Made by a program: the position numbers and the translations under genes. Positions 17,967 to 27,685 of a stretch of 64,000 nt of DNA are shown here, in pieces. Numbering within the stretch: position 1 is the stretch's first letter; every line of letters starts with the position of its first letter. The stretch is from an uncultured Rhodospirillaceae bacterium (GTDB taxonomy: Bacteria > Pseudomonadota > Alphaproteobacteria > Reyranellales > Reyranellaceae), in contig CAMFGZ010000010.1 of assembly GCA_945952105.1 (NCBI GenBank), positions 89,705 through 153,704 on the forward strand, given 5' to 3'. The notes beneath the pieces are model-generated. The model saw nothing but the letters and a program-made list of their open reading frames with translations, was not told the origin of the DNA and made no database searches.

Positions 17967-18042
17967 GCCCAGGTAGCTCAGTTGGTAGAGCATGCGACTG
18001 AAAATCGCAGTGTCGGTGGTTCGACTCCGCCCCTGGGCACCA
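17967..18042 (+). tRNA. tRNA-Phe (GAA), CCA encoded
   Basis: The 76-base cloverleaf starts GCCCAGG and ends CCTGGGC followed by A and an encoded CCA. The D-arm is AGCTCAGTTGGTAGAGC, the anticodon stem TGCGA/TCGCA encloses loop CTGAAAA with anticodon GAA at 18000-18002, and the T-arm is GGTGGTTCGACTCCGCC. All stems pair. It decodes UUC/UUU phenylalanine. Confidence 0.97.
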
Positions 18043-18349
18043 TTCCCTTTCAGTTCAATCCGGCCAGTGTTTTAGGCCTCTTCCGTCGCCTGCGGTATCG
18101 ATTGCCGAACGCGTTTGTTCAGCGCATACCGTTCTTCTCCTGTTCTGGATTTCGAGATTTCGGTGACATGGGTTTCCATAGCCGGCGTCTTTCTGATGAC
18201 GCTTCGATCACCGGCGTCCAGTAGCATGCGCGCACTGCACCCTTTCAAAGGGACGCGATTCCTCGACTGAAACTTCCATGCTTCGGACATGATGACCGGC
18301 GTAGATGGGGTGCGGGAAGCAGGGCCGTGGTGGATCAGGAGAACGGGAT
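18043..18349. other. Gene-poor stretch after tRNA-Phe
   Basis: This 307-base stretch is less GC-rich than its surroundings. The only open frame is a 72-codon minus-strand one with no recognisable motif or ribosome site. I see no integrase, attachment-site repeat of the tRNA 3' end, or terminator with a T-run. An AGGAG site at its right end belongs to the next gene. Confidence 0.5.
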
Positions 18350-18658
18350 ATGCTCGGCTTTACAAGAAGGACAATCCTTGGATTCTCCATGGTGATGGCT
18401 GCGTCGATCTGGGTCGCTTGGCCGACGATGGCTCAGACGATGTCAGCGCCCCCAAAGGGTGCGACTTCCAACCAGCCGTTGGGCCAGGTTGGAACACCGA
18501 TGGGCCAGCAGATGGGAACACCGATGGGGCAACCGATCGGCACGCCCATGGGCCAGCGGATGGGAACTCCGATGGGCTCGGCTGCGGGGCAAGCACAGCA
18601 AACTTTGCCTCAAGGCGGCGGCTTCACTTCAGGCCTTCAAGCCCCAAAGACGAAGTGA
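18350..18658 (+). CDS. Secreted protein with GTPMGQ tandem repeats
   Basis: A 102-residue protein with a signal peptide (RRTILGFSMVMAASIWVAWPTMAQ; the twin Arg at residues 6-7 might suggest Tat export but the motif is incomplete). The mature part carries four 8-residue repeats of the type GTPMGQxM over about residues 48-79, encoded by 24-base DNA repeats at 18491-18586, then a Gln/Gly-rich end. An AGGAG ribosome site lies 8 bases before the ATG. No Cys and no known domain are present. The repeat region looks disordered; function is unknown. Its last eight codons form one arm of a long inverted repeat. Confidence 0.7.
   Translation: MLGFTRRTILGFSMVMAASIWVAWPTMAQTMSAPPKGATSNQPLGQVGTPMGQQMGTPMGQPIGTPMGQRMGTPMGSAAGQAQQTLPQGGGFTSGLQAPKTK
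18491..18586 (+). repeat. Four 24-base tandem coding repeats
   Basis: Units at 18491-18514, 18515-18538, 18539-18562 and 18563-18586 each encode GTPMGQQM, GTPMGQPI, GTPMGQRM and GTPMGSAA. The first half of each unit is the most conserved; third-position differences show the repeats are not very recent. Confidence 0.85.
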
Positions 18659-18721
18659 GGGTCTCGCTGCGCCAAGCGGCGGTGCAGATAGCGTCAAGTT
18701 CGTCTTTGGGCTTGAAGGCCT
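18631..18721. repeat. Long inverted repeat around the end of the repeat-protein gene
   Basis: The left arm 18631-18654 (last codons and stop region of the gene) and the right arm 18699-18721 are complementary over 23 of 24 positions, with one G missing in a G-run on the right. The spacer is 44 bases. A second perfect 6-base stem with a 4-base loop follows at 18723-18738. No T-run follows. Confidence 0.75.
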
Positions 18722-19019
18722 CGCGACTTGGTAGTCGCCGCATCTCGTCGATCCTGACCTCAGAGCCGGGCCCAAGGTAACTCTCGCCAGTCATGCCGGC
18801 GCGCTAGGGATTGGCATCGATAACATCTGAACCCTCGCATGCGTTTTCACTCCCTTGTGGAGTGAACGGATGTCGGGTGCGCCCGTAGAAGTACCTGCCG
18901 CTGTCCGCTGCCAGAAGCAGTGCCCAAAGAGATTGCCGGTAAAACCCGGTAGCGGGTGCGACCGGCGTCGATGTTCCACTTGGGCTGCAACCACCTCGCT
19001 CGCGCGGAGTTTAACTCCG
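18659..19019. other. Intergenic stretch before the glucan operon
   Basis: This 361-base gap holds the right arm of the inverted repeat and a second small hairpin, then sequence leading to the glucan operon. The glgE reading frame is open from 18855, but the first 55 codons are rich in Cys, Arg and Ser and do not look like protein, so I treat them as leader. No convincing sigma-70 promoter was identified, although the operon promoter must lie here. Confidence 0.5.
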
Positions 19020-22000
19020 ATGAGAGTGAGTTCGACTTCCAGCGTACCTTCTAGATCGGGCCGCGCAACAAAGGTGCTGCACCTGGATCTGCAGCGTGTG
19101 CACTCTCGGAAGTCCTTCGAAAATGCCGTGAAGAATGCCAGCACGCTGGGCTTCAATCACGTGTGCGTCGGTCCCGTCTTCGATCTGGGTTCCGGCCAGG
19201 ATCCCCTTCTTGTCTCCGACCACCAACGAGTCGTCTCGACCTGGTCGAGCGCGAACGCATCAGCGAGTCTGATCGGTGAGATGCGGAAGGTCTGCGAAAA
19301 TGCGGGCCTGCCCCTCTTCGTCGATGTTGTCCTCGATCGAATCGCCGTAGGCGGTGCATCCGAGAAGGCCCTGGCTGGCATTTACGAAAGGCCGTCGGGC
19401 CGAAATCCCCTGGATCCCAGACTCAGTGGCCGCGAGAGTATGTCCGCCGTGTTGCGACACGGCAGCGAGGACGCAGCGGCCGATTGGTGGGCCAAGCTGT
19501 TGACCGAGCTTGTGGCCGCGGGCGCGCAGGGGTTTCGCCTCCTTGGCCTTGCCGATCTGCCGCCTGGTTCTCTCTCGCGAATCGTCGATCGGGCCAAAAG
19601 GATGACGGCATGTTCATTCTGGGCCTGGACACCCGGTCTCGATTGGTCGCGCCACGATGAGATCCGCGTAGCAGGCGTCTCTGCCGTCTTCAGTTCGACG
19701 GTCTGGTGGGACGGCCGTGCCGCCTGGTTCGTCGAAGAATTCGAATCACTGCGGCACATCGCGCCGGTGCTCGGCGTGGCAGGGACGCCTTTCAGCAACG
19801 AAGCGACCCCGCCGGCGACCGCGGCCAGATCGTTGATGCTGGCGGCCGCCACTTCGGATGGCCTCTTCGTGCCCCATGAAATGGGTGATGACGCCCTGTT
19901 GAGACGAGCGGTCGTGCTGACGGACAGGATGTGGGACCTGGACGTGGCGGGAAGCCAGAAGGCGCTTACCAGCCCCGGGCGGACGGTGACGGTCCTGCTG
20001 AGAAGCAACGGGGCGGATCCCCGCAGTGCGTCCCGAACTGCGGCCATCGCCATAAATAACGATCTGCTCCACGCACGCAGCCTGCCGTTCGACGTCGCGA
20101 TATTGCCGCCAACCGCGGGAGCAGCCTTGAGTTTAACCGACCCCGCATCCTCCCCCCATCTCGAACCCGGAGAAATCCGCGTGCTCGATGTCACACCCAC
20201 CGAACCCGTTCGCAGCAGCAGGAAATCGGGCAAGCGCGAAGCCGTCGCCGCCGCCGCGCAGTCCCCCGTGGTCATCGAACGCGTCAGCCCCTCGGTGAAT
20301 ACCGGGACGTTTGCCGCCAAGCATATCGTGGGTCGGCCCCTCGTGATCGAGGCGGACATCTTCGCCGACGGCCACGACCTGCTGGCTGCAGAAGTCCTGT
20401 GGTGGTCAGCCGACGATGGCGAGCGCAGGAGCGTGAAGCTGACGCACATCGCCAATGATCGCTGGCGTGCGACACTGACGCCGGACAGGATCGGCCGGCA
20501 CTATTTCTCCGTCGAGGCTTGGCGCGACGAGTATGGCAGCCTCGCTCACGGGCTTGACGTCAAGCACCGCGCCGGCGTCGACATCTCCGTCGAACTGACG
20601 GAAGCCGCGATCTATCTCAAGGAGCTCGGTGAGTCGCCCGAGGTGGCAGCGCTGCTGGCGAGGGCAAGCGGTGCGAGTCCGCACGACGCGGTCGCCAATC
20701 TCACGTCGAGTGCCGCGCGGGCGATCGTGGCAGAAGCCTCGGAGCGGCGCTCGCGGGTCGACGCCGGTCCGTTTCCGCTCGACGTCGAACGGCCGCAGGC
20801 CGAGTTCGCCTCGTGGTACGAACTTTTCCCGAGATCCCTCACCGACGATCCCAGGCGTCACGGCACCTTCGACGACGTGATCAAGGCCCTTCCACGCGTA
20901 CGCGCGATGGGCTTCGACGTGCTCTATTTCCCGCCGATCCATCCGATCGGAAAGGCGAACCGCAAGGGCCGCAACAATACCCTGACACCGGGACCGGACG
21001 ATGTCGGAAGCCCCTATGCGATCGGCGGCGAGGGCGGTGGTCACGACGCCATTCATCGCCAGCTCGGCACGCCGGAAGATTTCCGCCGGCTCGTCACGGC
21101 CGCACGCGAGCAGGGGCTGGAACTGGCGCTCGACTTTGCCATCCAGTGCTCTCTCGACCATCCCTGGCTGCGCGAGCATCCGGGTTGGTTCAAGCGGCGA
21201 CCCGATGGCACCATCAAATATGCCGAGAATCCGCCCAAGAAGTACGAAGACATCGTCAATGTCGACTTCTACGCAAAGGAAGCGATTCCGGGTCTTTGGC
21301 TGGCGTTGCGCGATGTCGTGCTGCACTGGGTCGAAGAGGGCGTGCGCATTTTCCGCGTCGACAATCCTCACACCAAGCCGCTGCCCTTCTGGGAATGGAT
21401 GATCCGCGACATACGCGGACGCCATCCAGACGTGATCTTCCTGTCGGAGGCCTTCACCCGGCCAAAGATGATGTATCGGCTCGCCAAGGTCGGCTTCTCG
21501 CAGTCCTACACCTACTTCACTTGGCGGAACGGGAAACAGGAGATCATCGATTACCTGCGTGAACTCTCCACGACCGATGTCGCCGACTATTTCCGCCCGC
21601 ACTTCTTCGTCAACACGCCGGACATCAACCCGACCTTCCTGCAGGGCTCGGGACGTCCCGGCTTCCTTATCCGCTCGGCACTCGCCTCCACACTATCCGG
21701 CCTTTGGGGGGTCTATTCGGGCTTCGAGTTGTGCGAAGCCGCGGCTTTGCCGGGCAAGGAAGAGTATCTCGATTCCGAGAAGTACGAGATCAGGCCGCGC
21801 GACTTTGCGGCACCCGGCAACATCGTAGCCGAGATCACCATGCTCAACCGGCTGCGCAAGTCCAACCCGGCTCTGCAAAGTCATCTCGGCGTGACCTTCT
21901 ACAATGCCGGCAACGATCAGGTCCTGGTCTACGGCAAGCGAGTGCCTGGCGCGGACGACATGGTTTTCGTCGCAGTCAGCCTCGATCCGCACCACGTGCA

Positions 22001-22181
22001 GGAAACCGGCTTCGAGATTCCGCTGTGGGAATGGAAGCTGCCCGATGACGGATCTCTCGAGGTCGAGGATCTGATGCGTGGCGAACGATTCACCTGGCAC
22101 GGCAAGAACCAGCATCTGCGGCTGGACCCGGCCGTTCTTCCCTTCGCCATCTGGCGGTTGTCGCCCCGGAGGGCCTCATGA
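19020..22181 (+). CDS. glgE: Alpha-1,4-glucan:maltose-1-phosphate maltosyltransferase with extra N-terminal GH13-like domain
   Basis: About 1053 residues from the preferred ATG at 19020. The C-terminal 650 residues are GlgE, which extends alpha-1,4-glucan with maltose from maltose-1-phosphate. They contain the N-terminal beta-domain (PVVIERVSPSVNTG onward), WYELFPRS, FPPIHPIGKANRKG, the nucleophile Asp781 in FRVDNPHTKP, acid/base Glu810 in FLSEAFTRP and Asp868 in NTPDINPTF. The first 400 residues are a second, GH13-like domain (LGFNHVCVGPVF, LPLFVDVVLD, AGAQGFRLLGLADLP) where region II reads GFRLL instead of GFRxD, so its nucleophile is absent. The stop overlaps the treS start (ATGA). GlgE identity is secure; the exact start is not. 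Confidence 0.92.
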   Translation: MRVSSTSSVPSRSGRATKVLHLDLQRVHSRKSFENAVKNASTLGFNHVCVGPVFDLGSGQDPLLVSDHQRVVSTWSSANASASLIGEMRKVCENAGLPLFVDVVLDRIAVGGASEKALAGIYERPSGRNPLDPRLSGRESMSAVLRHGSEDAAADWWAKLLTELVAAGAQGFRLLGLADLPPGSLSRIVDRAKRMTACSFWAWTPGLDWSRHDEIRVAGVSAVFSSTVWWDGRAAWFVEEFESLRHIAPVLGVAGTPFSNEATPPATAARSLMLAAATSDGLFVPHEMGDDALLRRAVVLTDRMWDLDVAGSQKALTSPGRTVTVLLRSNGADPRSASRTAAIAINNDLLHARSLPFDVAILPPTAGAALSLTDPASSPHLEPGEIRVLDVTPTEPVRSSRKSGKREAVAAAAQSPVVIERVSPSVNTGTFAAKHIVGRPLVIEADIFADGHDLLAAEVLWWSADDGERRSVKLTHIANDRWRATLTPDRIGRHYFSVEAWRDEYGSLAHGLDVKHRAGVDISVELTEAAIYLKELGESPEVAALLARASGASPHDAVANLTSSAARAIVAEASERRSRVDAGPFPLDVERPQAEFASWYELFPRSLTDDPRRHGTFDDVIKALPRVRAMGFDVLYFPPIHPIGKANRKGRNNTLTPGPDDVGSPYAIGGEGGGHDAIHRQLGTPEDFRRLVTAAREQGLELALDFAIQCSLDHPWLREHPGWFKRRPDGTIKYAENPPKKYEDIVNVDFYAKEAIPGLWLALRDVVLHWVEEGVRIFRVDNPHTKPLPFWEWMIRDIRGRHPDVIFLSEAFTRPKMMYRLAKVGFSQSYTYFTWRNGKQEIIDYLRELSTTDVADYFRPHFFVNTPDINPTFLQGSGRPGFLIRSALASTLSGLWGVYSGFELCEAAALPGKEEYLDSEKYEIRPRDFAAPGNIVAEITMLNRLRKSNPALQSHLGVTFYNAGNDQVLVYGKRVPGADDMVFVAVSLDPHHVQETGFEIPLWEWKLPDDGSLEVEDLMRGERFTWHGKNQHLRLDPAVLPFAIWRLSPRRAS

Positions 22182-25100
22182 ACGCACCTATCGCCGACGA
22201 CAAGGCCATCCTGCCGGTTGCCACGGATCCGCAGTGGTACAAGGACGCGATCATCTACCAGCTGCATGTGAAGTCGTTCTTCGATTCGAACAACGACGGC
22301 ATCGGCGATTTTCCCGGCCTGATCTCGCGCTTGCCCTACATCGCCGAGCTGGGCATCAACACGATCTGGCTGCTGCCGTTCTATCCCTCGCCGCGCAAGG
22401 ACGACGGATACGACATTGCGGAATATACGGCCGTCCATTCGGAGTACGGCACACTCGATGACGTGAAGACGCTGATCGAGGAAGCACACAAGCTCGGCAT
22501 CCGCGTCATCACCGAGCTGGTGATCAACCACACCTCGGATCAACACGCATGGTTCCAGCGCGCGCGCAGTGCGCCGCCGGGTTCACCCGAGCGCGACTTC
22601 TACGTCTGGTCGGACACGGATCAGAAGTACGACGGCACGCGGGTCATCTTCATCGATTCGCTGCGCTCGAACTGGACGTGGGATCCGGAAGCGAAGGCCT
22701 ATTTCTGGCATCGTTTCTATTCACATCAGCCGGACCTCAATTTCGACAATCCTGCCGTCCTCGAAGCGGTCCTCGGGGTGATGCACTTCTGGCTCGACAT
22801 GGGCATCGACGGGCTGAGGCTCGACGCCGTGCCATATCTCGTGGAGCGCGAGGGCACGAACAACGAGAACCTCCCCGAGACGCACGAAGTGCTGAAGCGC
22901 ATCCGCGCCGAGATCGACCGCGCCTATCCTGGCCGAATGTTGCTGGCGGAGGCCAACCAGTGGCCCGAGGACACGAAAGAGTATTTCGGTCAGGGCGACG
23001 AATGCCACATGGCATTCCACTTTCCGCTGATGCCGCGCATGTACATGGCGCTGGCGCGCGAGGATCGCTTTCCGATCACCGACATCATGCGGCAGACGCC
23101 GCAGATCCCCGACAACTGCCAGTGGGCGATCTTCCTGCGCAATCACGACGAGCTGACGCTCGAGATGGTGACCGATTCCGAGCGCGACTATCTGTGGGAG
23201 ACCTATGCCACCGACCGTCGCGCGAGATTGAATCTCGGCATACGCCGCCGGCTTGCGCCGCTGCTGGAGCGCGACCGTCGTCGGATCGAGCTGATGAACT
23301 GTCTGCTTCTCTCCATGCCGGGCGCACCGGTGATCTATTACGGCGACGAGATCGGCATGGGCGACAATATAAGGCTCGGCGACCGAGACGGCGTGCGCAC
23401 GCCGATGCAGTGGTCGCCCGACCGCAACGGCGGCTTCTCGCGCGCCGATCCCGCGGCATTGGCTTTGCCGACCATCATGGATGCGCTGTACGGCTACGAG
23501 ACGGTAAATGTCGAAGCGCAGACGCGCGACGTCCACTCGCTGCTGCACTGGACCCGAAAGATGATCACCGTGCGTCGCACGCACGCCGCGTTCGGTCGCG
23601 GCACCCTGCGCTTCATCTATCCGAAGAACCGGAAGGTCCTCGCGTACCTGCGCGAACTAGACGGTGAGGTCATTCTCTGCGTCGCAAACGTCTCGCGTAC
23701 GCCCCAGGCGGTGGAACTCGATCTCTCGGAATTCGCCGGCCGGGTACCGGTCGAGCTGAACGGCGGCTCGCTGTTTCCACCGGTCGGGCAGCTCACCTAT
23801 CTGCTGACCCTGCCGCCTTATGGCTTTTACTGGTTCATCCTGGCTAGCGAGACCGAGGCACCGTCGTGGCACACGCCGGCGCCGGAGCCGTTGCCGGACT
23901 ATGTGACGGTGGTCCTGCGCGGGCCGCTTGGTGAGGGCGTGCAGGCGGCGGCGCCGGTACTGGAGCGCGAGTCGCTGCCGCCTTACCTCGCCAAACGCCG
24001 TTGGTTCGGCGCCAAGGACAAGGCGCTGACTTCTTCGCGCTTCGCCTACCTGGCCCGCCTGCCGAGCAGTGCCGGCCGCGACCTGTTGATGGGCGAGATC
24101 GAGGTGAAGGCGGGCGGCGAGACCAGCCGGTGGCTGTTGCCTCTTTCGATGAGCTGGGAAGACGAGCAGGCAGCGGCATTGCCGTCGCAACTCGCTCTTG
24201 CACGTGTCCGCCGCGGCCGTCGCATCGGACTGCTGACCGACGCGTTCGCCCTGCCGGAGTTCGGTCGTGAGATCCTGGCTGCCATGGCGTCCGGCCTCGA
24301 GATCGACGGGCCGGAAGGCCGGATCGTCTTCGAGGCCACTGCCGACAAGGTCGAGCAGTTGAAGCGGACGACCGACGCGCCAGTCCTGTGGCTTACGGCG
24401 GAACAGTCCAACAGCTCCCTGGTCGTCGACGACGCCGTGATGCTCAAGATCTTCCGTCGAATCCAGCCGGGCGAGCATCCCGAAGCGGAGATGAGCCGCT
24501 ATCTCACGAGTCACAGCTTCTCGAATGCCCCGGCGTTGCTGGGTGAGGTTACGCGCATCGCACCCGACGGTCAGCGGCACGCGCTGGCCATCGCACAGTC
24601 GTTCGTGCGCAACCAGGGTGATGCCTGGACCTGGACCTTGAATCAGTTCAACCGCGCGCTCGACAACCTCTCCAGCCGCGAGGCCACGGCGGAGTCGCGA
24701 GACGACGATATCGAGGATTATCACGCCTTCGCCGGCACGATCGGACGCCAGCTGGGCGCCATGCACCGGGTGCTGGCACGACCCACGGACGACGAAGCCT
24801 TCGCGCCGCGCATGGCAGGACCGAACGACGTGGCGGCGTGGGTCGAACGGGCGAGCGGCCTGCTAGACCGAGCGATGGACACGATCGCCGGCGTCCGCGA
24901 TTGGGATGCCGAATCGGCGGTCGCGGACGCCAAACGTCTCCTCGACCGGCGGCACGCCCTGAGCGATCTTCTGAAGCAGCTCGCGCAAAGCGGCCTCGAG
25001 TCGATCGTTACGCGCATCCATGGCGATTTCCATCTTGGACAGGTGCTCATCGCCAGCGCCGACGCCTACATCATCGATTTCGAAGGCGAGCCGGCCCGGC

Positions 25101-25483
25101 CGCTGGAAGAGCGGCGGCGCAAGGCCAGTCCGATGCGCGACGTCGCAGGTTTGCTGCGCTCGTTCGACTACGCCGCCGCGACGACGCTCGATCCCAAGAA
25201 CCTGATCGCCAACCGCGTGCCGCCGGCGCGGCGGCTGACGCTGGTCACCCGTCTGCGCAAGGGTGCGCAGCGAGCCTTCCTGAAGGCCTACCTTGAGGCC
25301 ACCTCGGGCCTTCCCGGAATGGACCGCGGAGAGCTACTCGACTTCTTCCTTGCGGAGAAGGCGGCCTACGAGATCTACTACGAGGCGGCGAACCGCCCGT
25401 CCTGGGTGCCGATCCCGATGTCCGGGCTCGCGCGCCTGATGGCCCGCCTGCTGCGCGAAGCGCCGCCCGCGGAGAACGCATGA
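22178..25483 (+). CDS. treS: Trehalose synthase fused to maltokinase
   Basis: A 1101-residue two-enzyme chain. Residues 1-560 are TreS (GH13_16), which interconverts trehalose and maltose: [37 protein letters not shown] with nucleophile Asp216, [11 protein letters not shown] with Glu258, and [11 protein letters not shown] with Asp324. Residues from about 590 are maltokinase (Mak/Pep2), which makes maltose-1-phosphate: the cap segment [13 protein letters not shown], then the kinase-like HGDFHLGQ (His948-Asp950) and IIDFEGEP with metal-binding Asp967. It overlaps glgE and glgB by ATGA at both ends. The fusion channels trehalose directly into the GlgE substrate. Confidence 0.96.
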   Translation: MNAPIADDKAILPVATDPQWYKDAIIYQLHVKSFFDSNNDGIGDFPGLISRLPYIAELGINTIWLLPFYPSPRKDDGYDIAEYTAVHSEYGTLDDVKTLIEEAHKLGIRVITELVINHTSDQHAWFQRARSAPPGSPERDFYVWSDTDQKYDGTRVIFIDSLRSNWTWDPEAKAYFWHRFYSHQPDLNFDNPAVLEAVLGVMHFWLDMGIDGLRLDAVPYLVEREGTNNENLPETHEVLKRIRAEIDRAYPGRMLLAEANQWPEDTKEYFGQGDECHMAFHFPLMPRMYMALAREDRFPITDIMRQTPQIPDNCQWAIFLRNHDELTLEMVTDSERDYLWETYATDRRARLNLGIRRRLAPLLERDRRRIELMNCLLLSMPGAPVIYYGDEIGMGDNIRLGDRDGVRTPMQWSPDRNGGFSRADPAALALPTIMDALYGYETVNVEAQTRDVHSLLHWTRKMITVRRTHAAFGRGTLRFIYPKNRKVLAYLRELDGEVILCVANVSRTPQAVELDLSEFAGRVPVELNGGSLFPPVGQLTYLLTLPPYGFYWFILASETEAPSWHTPAPEPLPDYVTVVLRGPLGEGVQAAAPVLERESLPPYLAKRRWFGAKDKALTSSRFAYLARLPSSAGRDLLMGEIEVKAGGETSRWLLPLSMSWEDEQAAALPSQLALARVRRGRRIGLLTDAFALPEFGREILAAMASGLEIDGPEGRIVFEATADKVEQLKRTTDAPVLWLTAEQSNSSLVVDDAVMLKIFRRIQPGEHPEAEMSRYLTSHSFSNAPALLGEVTRIAPDGQRHALAIAQSFVRNQGDAWTWTLNQFNRALDNLSSREATAESRDDDIEDYHAFAGTIGRQLGAMHRVLARPTDDEAFAPRMAGPNDVAAWVERASGLLDRAMDTIAGVRDWDAESAVADAKRLLDRRHALSDLLKQLAQSGLESIVTRIHGDFHLGQVLIASADAYIIDFEGEPARPLEERRRKASPMRDVAGLLRSFDYAAATTLDPKNLIANRVPPARRLTLVTRLRKGAQRAFLKAYLEATSGLPGMDRGELLDFFLAEKAAYEIYYEAANRPSWVPIPMSGLARLMARLLREAPPAENA

Positions 25484-27684
25484 ACGCCATGGCGCACGCG
25501 GGACGGCTCGACCGCGAGACCGCGGAGGCGCTCGCGGCCGCCCGTCCGCTCGACGCCTTTGCCGTGCTGGGACCGCATGAGAGCAAGGCCGGCCGCGTGA
25601 TCCGGGTCTTTCTGCCGGGCGCCCGCACCGTCGAGGTGATCGGCCGCGACGACGGCAGGAGTTGGGGCGAACTGATGCCTGGAGCCGTTGCCGGGCTCTT
25701 CGAGGGTATAGGCACGAGGTCGGGTGCCTATCGCTTGCGCATCCAATGGCCCGAGGCCATCCAGGACGTGGAAGATCCCTACGCCTTCGGCCCGGTTCTG
25801 GGCGATCTCGATCTGCATCTTTTCAGCGAGGGCCGGCATTTCGAGCTCGCCGAGGCACTCGGCGCCAACGTCATCTCGATGGACGGCGTCGACGGTGTCC
25901 GCTTCGCTGTGTGGGCGCCGAACGCCGAGCGCGTCGCAGTGATCGGCGATTTCAACTCGTGGGACCGGCGGCGGCATCCCATGCGGCTCCGCCCTTCCGC
26001 CGGGATCTGGGAGATCTTCATCCCGCGCGTCGGTGCCGGCGTCCGCTACAAGTTCGACATCGTTGGGCCGGGCGGCGCGCGGTTGCCGGACAAGGCCGAC
26101 CCGATGGCGCGGCAGGCCGAGCTGGCGCCGGCTACCGCCTCGATCGTCGCGTCGTCCGCTGTCCACAACTGGAGTGACGAGGCGTGGATGGCGGCCCGTG
26201 CCGCACGTCAGTCGGCCAGGGCACCGATTTCGATCTACGAGGTCCATGCCGGCTCGTGGATGAAGCAGGCGGCGGGGGCGGGTGGGCCGGAACGCCCGAT
26301 GTGGGATTTCCTGGCGGACCGCCTCATTCCCTATCTCAAGGAAATGGGCTTCACGCACGTCGAGTTGCTGCCCGTTACCGAGCATCCGTTCGGCGGCTCC
26401 TGGGGCTATCAGCCGCTCGGCCTCTTCGCGCCGGCGGCGAGATACGGCTCGCCGGAATCCTTTGCGCGCTTCGTCGATGCTGCGCATCGGGCAGGAATCG
26501 GCGTACTTCTCGACTGGGTGCCGGCGCATTTTCCGACGGACAGTCACGGGCTGGCGCGCTTCGATGGGACGGCGCTGTACGAGCATCTCGACCCGCGCGA
26601 GGGGTACCATCATGACTGGAATACCTACATCTACAATTTTGGGCGGCGAGAAGTTCAGGGTTTCCTGATCGCAAGCGCCCTTCATTGGCTGGAGCACTTC
26701 CATATCGACGGTTTGCGCGTCGATGCCGTTGCTTCGATGCTCTATCGTGACTACAGCCGACCCGCCGACGCTTGGATTCCCAATGTCCATGGCGGCCGCG
26801 AAAATCTCGAAGCCATCGGCTTCCTGCGTCATCTCAATGCTGTCGTCGCGGAGCGTTGCCCGGGCGCGATCATGATTGCGGAGGAGTCGACCGCCTGGCC
26901 CGGAGTCAGTGCGCCCCTGCCCAATGGGCTCGGCTTCTCGTTCAAATGGAACATGGGCTGGATGCACGACACGCTCCAGTACGTCGAGCACGAGCCGGTT
27001 CATCGCGCGTATCACCACGACCAGATGACGTTCGGACTCGTCTACGCGTTCTCGGAACGCTTCGTCCTCCCGATATCCCATGACGAGGTCGTGCACGGGA
27101 AAGGTTCGTTGCTGGGCAAGATGCCGGGCGACCGCTGGCAGCGCTTCGCCAACCTGCGCGCCTATCTGGGTTTCATGTGGGCGCATCCCGGCAAGAAGCT
27201 CCTGTTCATGGGCAGCGAGATTGCTCAGGAGCGCGAATGGGATCATGACGGAGAGGTCGACTGGCACCTGATCGACAATGGAAGCCACGCCGGCGTGCAG
27301 CGGCTGGTGCGCGATCTCAACCATCTCTACCTGTCGGAGACGTCGCTCCACGGCTCGGATGCCGATCCCGCGGGCTTCGCGTGGATCGTGGGCGACGATC
27401 GAGCCAATTCGGTCTTCGCCTTCTTCCGCACGAGCGACAGCGGCCCGCCGCTCCTCGTGGTCTGCAACATGACGCCAGTGCCGCGCCAAGGCTATCGCAT
27501 TGGCGTGCCGAGTGCGGGGCGCTGGCGCGAGGTCGCCAACACCGATTCCCGCTTCTATGGCGGGAGCGATCTTGGCAATGACGGCGGCGTCGAGGCGCTC
27601 GAGCAGCCATCGCATGGCCAGTCACATTCCGTTCTCCTTACCTTGCCGCCGCTCGCTACGGTGATCCTGCGCGGCGAGGCATAG
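25480..27684 (+). CDS. glgB: 1,4-alpha-glucan branching enzyme
   Basis: A 734-residue GH13_9 enzyme that introduces alpha-1,6 branches into the glucan made by GlgE. It has a CBM48-type N-terminal region in two parts (FAVLGPHE near residue 27; [23 protein letters not shown] near 140), the catalytic barrel with [17 protein letters not shown] (nucleophile Asp415), [10 protein letters not shown] (Glu468) and [12 protein letters not shown] (Asp535), and a C-terminal beta domain. The presence of both N-terminal modules and the length match the long GlgB class of proteobacteria. The start overlaps the treS stop. Confidence 0.97.
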   Translation: MNAMAHAGRLDRETAEALAAARPLDAFAVLGPHESKAGRVIRVFLPGARTVEVIGRDDGRSWGELMPGAVAGLFEGIGTRSGAYRLRIQWPEAIQDVEDPYAFGPVLGDLDLHLFSEGRHFELAEALGANVISMDGVDGVRFAVWAPNAERVAVIGDFNSWDRRRHPMRLRPSAGIWEIFIPRVGAGVRYKFDIVGPGGARLPDKADPMARQAELAPATASIVASSAVHNWSDEAWMAARAARQSARAPISIYEVHAGSWMKQAAGAGGPERPMWDFLADRLIPYLKEMGFTHVELLPVTEHPFGGSWGYQPLGLFAPAARYGSPESFARFVDAAHRAGIGVLLDWVPAHFPTDSHGLARFDGTALYEHLDPREGYHHDWNTYIYNFGRREVQGFLIASALHWLEHFHIDGLRVDAVASMLYRDYSRPADAWIPNVHGGRENLEAIGFLRHLNAVVAERCPGAIMIAEESTAWPGVSAPLPNGLGFSFKWNMGWMHDTLQYVEHEPVHRAYHHDQMTFGLVYAFSERFVLPISHDEVVHGKGSLLGKMPGDRWQRFANLRAYLGFMWAHPGKKLLFMGSEIAQEREWDHDGEVDWHLIDNGSHAGVQRLVRDLNHLYLSETSLHGSDADPAGFAWIVGDDRANSVFAFFRTSDSGPPLLVVCNMTPVPRQGYRIGVPSAGRWREVANTDSRFYGGSDLGNDGGVEALEQPSHGQSHSVLLTLPPLATVILRGEA

Positions 27685-27685
27685 C

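Noticed and set aside
18072..18290. A 72-codon minus-strand frame in the gap after tRNA-Phe.
   Set aside because: No ribosome site, no recognisable motif, and a frame this long is expected by chance.
17967..18349. tRNA-Phe considered as an integration site for a genomic island.
   Set aside because: I found no integrase gene and no repeat of the tRNA 3' end downstream. The following operon looks like ordinary chromosomal metabolism.
18491..18586. Regular 24-base repeats considered as a CRISPR-like array.
   Set aside because: There are no unique spacers between units; the repeats are in frame and encode a repeated peptide in a gene with signal peptide and ribosome site.
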